From SG8-4 sp964562575 (lineage in GTDB: Bacteria; Planctomycetota; Phycisphaerae; Sedimentisphaerales; Anaerobacaceae): a stretch of DNA of 16,087 nt. The position numbers and the translations under genes are program-made. Every line of letters begins with the position of its first letter. Position 1 is the first letter of the stretch. The stretch is from positions 1 through 16,087 of the forward strand of contig CAZLTY010000092.1 of assembly GCA_964562575.1 (NCBI GenBank). Reading direction: 5' to 3'. Shown piece by piece: positions 6,115 to 12,121 of the stretch. Under the pieces are notes generated by a model. That model was given only the letters and a program-made list of their open reading frames with translations, made no database searches and was not told where the DNA came from.

Positions 6115-6144
6115 ATTATACTTGTCTTGCGATACTTGTGTCAA
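6115..6144 (-). promoter_or_regulatory. Consensus sigma-70 promoter for the DUF4832 gene
   Basis: On the minus strand TTGACA (6144-6139) and TATAAT (6120-6115) are both perfect consensus boxes with an 18-bp spacer. The expected start near 6108 gives a leader of about 143 nt that contains repeat copy B. It is back-to-back with the tatA promoter; the two -35 boxes are 24 bp apart. Confidence 0.75.
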
Positions 6145-6168
6145 TGTAGTATTTGACGAATTGAATTA

Positions 6169-6198
6169 TTGACAAAGCGGTTCAGGTCGCGCTATGAT
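6169..6198 (+). promoter_or_regulatory. Sigma-70 promoter for tatA-tatC
   Basis: TTGACA (6169-6174) and TATGAT (6193-6198) are 18 bp apart. The expected start is near 6205, about 25 nt before the tatA ATG. It is divergent from the promoter at 6115-6144. Confidence 0.75.
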
Positions 6199-6229
6199 AT
6201 GCCGACTTAGAGAATAAGGAGACAAAGAA

Positions 6230-6505
6230 ATGACTGAACATATGCATTATACATTAGCCTTCGGGGCTTTTAGCCACTGGGAATTGCTCGTAGTCCTTGT
6301 AATCGCTCTGCTGATATTCGGCCGGAGGCTGCCCGATATCGCGCGCAGCATGGGCAAGAGTCTGACCGAGTTCAAGAAGGGAATCAACGAGGCTAAAGAT
6401 ACCAAGGATGAGTTCGTAAACGACGTCAAGGAAATCGGTGATGACGTGGCTAACGAAGCCAAGAGCGCTGCCGGCCTGGACGAGCCCGACGATATCATGA
6501 GCTGA
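6230..6505 (+). CDS. tatA: Twin-arginine translocase subunit TatA
   Basis: 91 aa. Forms the pore or membrane-thinning oligomer of the Tat system, which exports folded proteins across the cytoplasmic membrane. It has the family layout: a short N-terminus, one membrane helix (WELLVVLVIALLIFG, about 17-31), the FGRRLPDIARSMGKS hinge and amphipathic helix (~30-44), FKKGINEAK, then a charged acidic tail to residue 91. AAGGAG lies 8 nt before the ATG. tatC starts 29 bp after its stop on the same strand, so they form a tatAC operon. No separate tatB is present here, so this protein may serve both roles, as in minimal TatAC systems, or tatB lies elsewhere. Confidence 0.94.
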   Translation: MTEHMHYTLAFGAFSHWELLVVLVIALLIFGRRLPDIARSMGKSLTEFKKGINEAKDTKDEFVNDVKEIGDDVANEAKSAAGLDEPDDIMS

Positions 6506-6534
6506 CCTGCCTTCAGGGACCGAACCGCCGCACA

Positions 6535-7578
6535 GTGCGCCTCATCTCTAAAATGGGCAAAGAGAAGAAGAAAGAAGAAAAGCCTCAAGACCCTCTTGAT
6601 ACCACCATGAGTCTGGGCGACCACCTTGAGGAGCTGCGCACCCGGCTGATCCTCGCCATTCTCGGACTGCTCGTCGGAACTGTCATTTGCCTGTTCTTTG
6701 GCAAGCAAATTATTACCTTCATCCAGGGCCCGTTCGACAGAATCATGAAGGATTATGCCAGGGAAAAAGTGGAGGAATTTCAGGCACCCTGGTCCTATCT
6801 CTCGGACGCATTTTTCACCAGTATGCTCAGGGCTATCGAATCCGATCCGAACGCCCCTGAGATCGATCCGAATGTCGTGACATACGCGCAGACAATCTAC
6901 GCCGATACGGTCACGGCAATCGTTGAAGATCCCAACTACAGGAAAGCCGTTGCCGAGGTGCACTCTTCTGCGTCGGGTAGGCTAATTGTGATTGCTCCGG
7001 CTGATGCGTTCATAGGGTTCATGAAAATATCGCTCATCTCGGGCCTGATCATCTCATCACCCTGGGTGTTCTATCAGTTGTGGATGTTTGTTGCCGCCGG
7101 TCTCTTCGCAAACGAGAGAAGATACGTTCGCATCGCGGTGCCTTTCTCCGCGACGCTGTTCGTCGTCGGTGCTCTGTTCTTTCTTATTGTGGTTGCTCCG
7201 TTGTCCCTCAGGTTCTTCCTCGGCTTCGGCCACTACATCGATGTCTCGTCCACCTACACTTTCCAGAAGTACATCTCGTTTGTGACGATGCTCATGCTCG
7301 TCTTTGGGCTCGGCTTTCAGACGCCGGTTGCTATCTTCGTGCTCAACAGGACGGGGCTGGTTTCGATCGCAGCCCTGAAGAGTTCGAGAAAATACGTTAT
7401 CGTCGGCATGTTCGCATTAGCCGCGGTCGCTACCCCGCCCGATGTCATCTCGCAGATTACTCTCGCGGTGCCGCTCTATGCTCTGTTCGAACTCGGGATA
7501 CTGTTGAGTTGGCTCGCCGAACGCAAGAAGAAGCAACAGGAAGCGGCCGAAACCAACTCCGATTCTGGTTCCGATTAG
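6535..7578 (+). CDS. tatC: Twin-arginine translocase subunit TatC, with enlarged first periplasmic loop
   Basis: 347 aa. The polytopic receptor that binds twin-arginine signal peptides. The conserved HLEELRTRL cytoplasmic segment (~30-38), SSPWVFYQLWMFVAAGLF (~174-191), the E in NERR (E194, matching E. coli E103), FGLGFQTPV and the TPPDVISQ motif are all present, giving six membrane helices. E. coli TatC is 258 aa. The excess is mostly about 85 residues between helix 1 and helix 2 (~66-150), hydrophilic and helix-rich, in the first periplasmic loop. The C-terminal tail is charged (ERKKKQQEAAE). The start is uncertain: the GTG at 6535 has AGGGA 15 nt upstream, the ATG at 6553 has no clear ribosome site, and an ATG at 6607 begins MSLGDHLEE. 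Confidence 0.95.
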   Translation: MRLISKMGKEKKKEEKPQDPLDTTMSLGDHLEELRTRLILAILGLLVGTVICLFFGKQIITFIQGPFDRIMKDYAREKVEEFQAPWSYLSDAFFTSMLRAIESDPNAPEIDPNVVTYAQTIYADTVTAIVEDPNYRKAVAEVHSSASGRLIVIAPADAFIGFMKISLISGLIISSPWVFYQLWMFVAAGLFANERRYVRIAVPFSATLFVVGALFFLIVVAPLSLRFFLGFGHYIDVSSTYTFQKYISFVTMLMLVFGLGFQTPVAIFVLNRTGLVSIAALKSSRKYVIVGMFALAAVATPPDVISQITLAVPLYALFELGILLSWLAERKKKQQEAAETNSDSGSD

Positions 7579-7591
7579 GCTTCCACCTCGC

Positions 7592-10360
7592 TCAACGTTT
7601 GACCTCAAAATAGTACGAGGCGTAGCGACCGTCGATCATAAAGGTATTGCCTGTGCGTTCGATCTGTGGATCTACGGGCACGCCGTGGACATCCACAACT
7701 TTTGCCGAGGCGATCGCAGCGCCCTTGAAGACAAGCGTCGCCTGAACCGGTTCGAGCAGCAGGGGAGGTCCGCCCGTCTCGATCAGCTTTGTGCCGTCTT
7801 CGTTATAAACCGTACCGTATTGCTTGTCCCGCGCCATCGCCGTAATGAGAATGTGCGCCGATTCGATCAGGGGCCGATTGTCGAGCGGCGTGAAAAGCAA
7901 ACTGACAAAGGGCGTCGGCCCAACCTCGACTGTCACGGCGGGCAGATCAAAAACACTGCCGCCTGCAAAGCCGATTACGCCCTGCGTCTTCTCGGAACGG
8001 ACGGTGACCACTTTGTTGCCATAATCCCACGTGAGCTGGCCCGTGTTGCTCATGATCATTTGCCCCTGGCGGTCCCAGTAGGCTGACAGATCACCCAGAT
8101 GTGAGGGCAGTTGTCTGTCTTCGATTTTCACGGTCACGCGGCCTATGGCCAGCGCCTCTACGGGAGTATCTGCGTGGGCGAGCAACTCGTTCTGATCATA
8201 GCCCACCAGGCCGTGTTTCTGCCCCAGCGCGTCGACTCCGGCGAAAATATCACCGGTCGAGAGCCGGCGTGCCGAGATGACGTCGCCTTCGTCGAAATGG
8301 TTGTTGTAAATGGCGCAGGCCAGAGCTGGGAACTGACCGAGATAATGCGGCGTGCAGGTGACATAGGATCTCATGCTGGGCCAGCCGTTGCCCATGTAGG
8401 AGCGGGAGGCGGCAAAGTGATAGGACGCATCCCAGCCCTGGAGGCCCATGCCATAGAATGCAAACAGCGGGGCGATCTCGGCCTTCCACTGGTTGGGCGG
8501 TTTCTGTGTCCACTCGGTCATGATAAAGGGCTTGTCCTCGACCTGCCAGAATCCGCTCGAGAGGATTCCACGACCTGCCTTGGTCATGTGCGTACCGTTG
8601 GCCACCGCCCCTGTGCTGATGTTGTGGCCGCCTGCGCCGCCGCCGAAATAGTTGTGCCGGTCGATGGCGTCCATCGCATCGTCGGTCCAGAGGTTGGCTG
8701 CCGAGGCCGCGGGTCCGCCCGCCTTCCACGCAGTGGTGACTGTCACTGCCCTGTAACCCAGCTCTCGAAGCCGCTGCTCGCGGCGTTGGTAGGAATCTCG
8801 CTGAAGCTCGGCCAGGAAACGAATGAAGTCACCCATTCGCTTCTGTTGACTGCTCTTGTTCGATCGAGGCCCGTCGCCGTCCATCTCCCATGCGCCGTAC
8901 ATCCTCATCTTCGGATTGTCGACCGAGTCGTCCGGTCTTTTGCCGCTGCCCCATGCGACAGTCAACTCCCTGTCCGTACCGTATCGCTGCTTCACCCAGT
9001 TCATCCACATCTCGCCGAGGATCGCCGCGTGCCGGTCGAGCTTGCCGTTATTGTAGCTGGCAAGGTCGTTGAGCGGGGCGTGCCAGAAGATGCTGTCTTC
9101 GTTATGCACCTCGACGATCGCCAGTGCCGGGTCGTCCTTGTAGGCCAGGTGAGTGTACGGATTGACGTGATTGAGAAGTGTCCTTTCCCATTGCCATTGG
9201 GCGTCCTGAAGCTGCCTCATCATCGTGACCACTCCCGATGTACTTTTGCCAGCGCCTCTGTCGGGGAGGTCATTGTAAAGATCCGTTCGGTAGCCGTCGG
9301 CTTCTGTTATAACGTGTGGGTAAAACAGCGACCATGTCATATAGATGCCGTTGTCCTTGAGGATCGAGAACCATCGGTCCCACTTGTCCAGTTTGGCCGG
9401 GTCGAATTGTGGGCTGCGGCCGGACGTTTGCAGCAGACCGAGGACGCTCTGCACCGGGTGCTGGCGCACCATCTTGATCCCGTGCTTGGCATAGAACCTT
9501 GCCTGGCGATGCTGCGACTGGACCGTCTCGGACATTCCCGCGTCGACGCCCCAGAACTTGACGGCGGTCCCATCCTCGAAAGCGAAATCCTTGCCCTCTC
9601 GCTTGAGAAATCCGTGCGTGCCCGCGGGTCTCTCGATCAGATAGCTCATGTCGATAATCGATTCTGGAGAATGCGGATCGGGGCCCGCCATCAGCATGAA
9701 CCAATCATCAGGTCCCGGCGCCGGGGGATTGGGATTAGGCCTGACGACGCCCGTCGGCGCCCAGGGGAAGTTGGTGAAAGCCATCACGTCAATGCCGCCG
9801 TGTGCCTCCTTGTCGGCCCCGTTGCGGTCGGAAATGCGCACCTTCACGGTATGCGAGCCTCTTGCCATCTCGAATACGCCGCCGAACGTCCAGGCAATAG
9901 ACCGTATGTCGAGGCCGGGATCGACCAGGTTGATTCGGCTTGTGACGTATGACAGGTCGACTGCAAGCCAGGGTCCGTTGTCGATGCTGCAACTGTAATC
10001 GGCGCCGCCGTTGCGGTTGCGGAATGGATTGAGCCGTATCCACCAGGTGTAACTTCCGCCTTCGGTGACGGTAAATGTATACGTCGCAGCTGCCGAGTCC
10101 TGGTAGCTATTGCTCGTGTAGTGCGAATGCCAGTTGCCGTCAGAGATGCCGGGCTCGCCCGGGGACAGAAGGCCCCTGGAGATATTGTCGTTATGATACC
10201 ACCTGCCGGCCCCTTGCGTCTCGACAAAGGTGGACGATGTATAATCCTCTCCTTCGATCCAGATCGCCTCATTTGCGGGAGTAGGTCTCGGGATGACAGC
10301 CAACGCCGCGAACACCGCCGTACAAAATGCCACATTCTTTCTTGCCATCGCATTTCCCAT
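7592..10360 (-). CDS. Secreted CBM plus glycoside-hydrolase-like protein, 922 aa
   Basis: Signal peptide about residues 1-29 (MARKNVAFCTAVFAALAV...TPA). A carbohydrate-binding-like beta-sandwich covers ~34-195, opening IWIEGEDYTS as in CBM6/CBM35-type modules. A proline-rich linker (NPNPPAPGPDD, ~209-219) leads to a clan GH-A-like barrel over ~240-660. E421 in VEVHNED (Asn-Glu) is the likely acid/base and E616 in FIMTEW the likely nucleophile. The last ~230 residues are beta-rich. The exact GH family and substrate cannot be given from reading alone. The start is at 10360 (ATG) or 10348 (ATG, with GGGAA just upstream); neither has a strong ribosome site. It converges with tatC, leaving only 13 bp between stops. 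A long plus-strand open frame inside it (8111-9952) is a shadow. Confidence 0.88.
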   Translation of the reverse strand: MGNAMARKNVAFCTAVFAALAVIPRPTPANEAIWIEGEDYTSSTFVETQGAGRWYHNDNISRGLLSPGEPGISDGNWHSHYTSNSYQDSAAATYTFTVTEGGSYTWWIRLNPFRNRNGGADYSCSIDNGPWLAVDLSYVTSRINLVDPGLDIRSIAWTFGGVFEMARGSHTVKVRISDRNGADKEAHGGIDVMAFTNFPWAPTGVVRPNPNPPAPGPDDWFMLMAGPDPHSPESIIDMSYLIERPAGTHGFLKREGKDFAFEDGTAVKFWGVDAGMSETVQSQHRQARFYAKHGIKMVRQHPVQSVLGLLQTSGRSPQFDPAKLDKWDRWFSILKDNGIYMTWSLFYPHVITEADGYRTDLYNDLPDRGAGKSTSGVVTMMRQLQDAQWQWERTLLNHVNPYTHLAYKDDPALAIVEVHNEDSIFWHAPLNDLASYNNGKLDRHAAILGEMWMNWVKQRYGTDRELTVAWGSGKRPDDSVDNPKMRMYGAWEMDGDGPRSNKSSQQKRMGDFIRFLAELQRDSYQRREQRLRELGYRAVTVTTAWKAGGPAASAANLWTDDAMDAIDRHNYFGGGAGGHNISTGAVANGTHMTKAGRGILSSGFWQVEDKPFIMTEWTQKPPNQWKAEIAPLFAFYGMGLQGWDASYHFAASRSYMGNGWPSMRSYVTCTPHYLGQFPALACAIYNNHFDEGDVISARRLSTGDIFAGVDALGQKHGLVGYDQNELLAHADTPVEALAIGRVTVKIEDRQLPSHLGDLSAYWDRQGQMIMSNTGQLTWDYGNKVVTVRSEKTQGVIGFAGGSVFDLPAVTVEVGPTPFVSLLFTPLDNRPLIESAHILITAMARDKQYGTVYNEDGTKLIETGGPPLLLEPVQATLVFKGAAIASAKVVDVHGVPVDPQIERTGNTFMIDGRYASYYFEVKR

Positions 10361-10431
10361 CCAGAAGTTGTCATCACGACCGGCCCGGCCCGACCATTAT
10401 GGCACACGGATCCGGCCGCACGTTCGCAACG

Positions 10432-10460
10432 AAGGTAAGAAAAAACAGGGTGTTAGTCAA
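10432..10460 (-). promoter_or_regulatory. Possible promoter for the CBM-GH gene
   Basis: TTGACT (10460-10455) and TACCTT (10437-10432) with a 17-bp spacer on the minus strand, about 70 bp before the ATG at 10360. The -10 box is weak. This 10361-10707 gap otherwise holds only the palindromic repeat at 10556-10663. Confidence 0.35.
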
Positions 10461-10555
10461 TGCTTGGTGCGGGAATGCCCGTCAAGCGCGTCGACGTTCA
10501 TGCGGTTTCGCTCGTGAAGGCGCATAGGTACTCTATGACACCAGGATCGAGAGGA

Positions 10556-10663
10556 TGTCATTCCTGCGTAAGTAAGGAATCCAGGATACCGGGAAGTATG
10601 GATCCCCGCTCCCCGCTTCCGCGGGGACAAGTTTACACCTGCGGAAGCAGGTGCGGGGATGAC
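10556..10663. repeat. GTCATTCC-type palindromic intergenic repeat
   Basis: The ends are inverted: TGTCATTCC at the left and GGGGATGACA at the right. Inside are the hairpins CCCCGCTTCCGCGGGG (10611-10625) and CACCTGCGGAAGCAGGTG (10636-10653). Both carry the motif familiar from widespread bacterial repeats that mistranslate as 'VIPAKAGI' or 'SFPRKRES'-like peptides. Here the reverse frame reads LVIPAPASAG and LSPRKRGAG. It is non-coding and lies between the DUF1501 and CBM-GH genes. Confidence 0.75.
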
Positions 10664-10707
10664 AAGGCACAACATGACTGAGGCTGCCCGTTCCGGAAGA
10701 CGGTTTT

Positions 10708-12081
10708 TCACGCTTGGCGAATAAAGTTCGGACGCTCAAAGTCTCCGGGATTGTCAAGGGCTGCTTGCGCGTAACCCGGGATTACCGTCTCGAGCATCTC
10801 CTCGCTGTCGCCGAAGTGGCTGGTGAAGATTTCTCCGAAAACAGCCCGGTAGTCGGTCTTTCTCTCGACGTAGCGACCCTTGGCGCTGAACATGTCTCCA
10901 TCGGCCCACGTTGATGCATCACAGTTGTATACGCCGCCTCGGACCCGGCCTCCGGCTGCGAACATCGCGCAGGCGTGGCCGTGGTCGGTGCCCCGGCTGC
11001 CGTTCTCTTTTGAAGTGCGCCCGAACTCGGTCATGGTTACAATCAGAAGCTTGTCCCACTGGTCCTGCAGGTCGCGATAGAAGGCTCTAAAGCCCTGCGC
11101 CACCTGGGCCAGAAGACCTCCGTGACGGCCGTAGATCTTCCCCTGATTGGTGTGATTGTCCCAGCCTCCGATATTGACGCCGAATACGCGGGCATCGGTC
11201 CTCTTCAGAAGCATAGCGATCTGTTTGAGTCTGTCGCCGAAGGCCCCGCCGGGATAACTTGCTCCTGGCGAAGGCACATAGGGACCCTGGGCCACCGCGT
11301 CCTGAACGATGTTCATCGAGTTGGCAAGCGCCAGGCCTGTGCCGTACACCAAATCTCGATAGGGCTTATCGGCGACATCATGAGGGCCGCCATAGGCGCC
11401 GAGCAGTCCGCTGCCGTCGGGCCCCTGCGGCGTGCTGGGTGACTGGCCGATGAATTTGGTCGACCCGGCCGTCTCGCCCGAGAAGGAGAACGTCTCGGCG
11501 TCACCTATCGTCGGGACCGGCAGAGGACCTTTGAGGGCTACCATCTGTGAGTTGGACATGGCCGCGGCAACCAGGTTGTTCTCAAGCGGATTCATTGTCA
11601 ACGCCACCTGGCGGTAGATCATGCCTTCCTCGAACGAGGGCTCTCCGGGTACGCCGTTTTCCCAGTACTGCCTGCTGTCAAAATGTGACTTCGACTGTCC
11701 GGCGTAGCCAACGCGGTGGATGATCGCGAGATTGCCCGGCCCGTCGGTTCCGGTCAGAGCGGTGTGGTTGTAAATGTCCATCATCGGTGCCATGCGCGGA
11801 TGCAGGCCTGCGAAGTCGTTGCCCAGGTCGATTGCGCTGCCGCGCGGGATAAACAGGGTCGGGCGATTGTCCGTGTTGTATTCGGAGTCTCCATATGGAA
11901 TAACCGTGTTGATCCCGTCACTGCCTCCTCGCTGGAAAATGAAGATCAGTTTCGTGTCGTCGGCCACCCTGGCGGCGAGAGCATTGTCTTCGAAGATGTC
12001 GGGTTTGACAAAACTCAGGGCCCCTCCCAAGGCCGTGAGACTCCCCGTTCGAAGAAATTCGCGTCTGGTCCAGCTCATCAT
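10708..12081 (-). CDS. DUF1501 protein with twin-arginine signal
   Basis: 457 aa. The N-terminus TRREFLRTGSLTALGGAL is a textbook Tat signal (RR at 6-7), so the protein is exported folded, plausibly through the TatAC encoded in this window. The body matches DUF1501, which has an alkaline-phosphatase/sulfatase-like fold: FIFQRGGSDGINTVIPY (~47-63), GGWDNH (305-310), TEFGRTSKENGSRGTDHGHA (351-370). The Asp/His residues in those motifs would bind metal in that superfamily. The activity is unknown. AAGGA lies 4 nt before the ATG at 12081 and 7 nt before the ATG at 12078; the latter may be the true start. It begins 40 bp after the DUF1800 stop, and such DUF1800-DUF1501 pairs are common in bacteria, so the two likely act together outside the cytoplasm. 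Confidence 0.92.
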   Translation of the reverse strand: MMSWTRREFLRTGSLTALGGALSFVKPDIFEDNALAARVADDTKLIFIFQRGGSDGINTVIPYGDSEYNTDNRPTLFIPRGSAIDLGNDFAGLHPRMAPMMDIYNHTALTGTDGPGNLAIIHRVGYAGQSKSHFDSRQYWENGVPGEPSFEEGMIYRQVALTMNPLENNLVAAAMSNSQMVALKGPLPVPTIGDAETFSFSGETAGSTKFIGQSPSTPQGPDGSGLLGAYGGPHDVADKPYRDLVYGTGLALANSMNIVQDAVAQGPYVPSPGASYPGGAFGDRLKQIAMLLKRTDARVFGVNIGGWDNHTNQGKIYGRHGGLLAQVAQGFRAFYRDLQDQWDKLLIVTMTEFGRTSKENGSRGTDHGHACAMFAAGGRVRGGVYNCDASTWADGDMFSAKGRYVERKTDYRAVFGEIFTSHFGDSEEMLETVIPGYAQAALDNPGDFERPNFIRQA

Positions 12082-12121
12082 TGATTCCTTTTTCTAATAT
12101 GTCCTAATTGTTGGCCATGTC

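Noticed and set aside
8111..9952. 613-codon plus-strand open frame
   Set aside because: It lies wholly antisense to the CBM-GH gene, has no family motif and no ribosome site; it is a shadow of GC-rich coding sequence.
10457..10711. Small ORFs across the repeat at 10556-10663
   Set aside because: They are translations of the GTCATTCC-type repeat (LVIPAPASAG, LSPRKRGAG), a well-known source of false genes.
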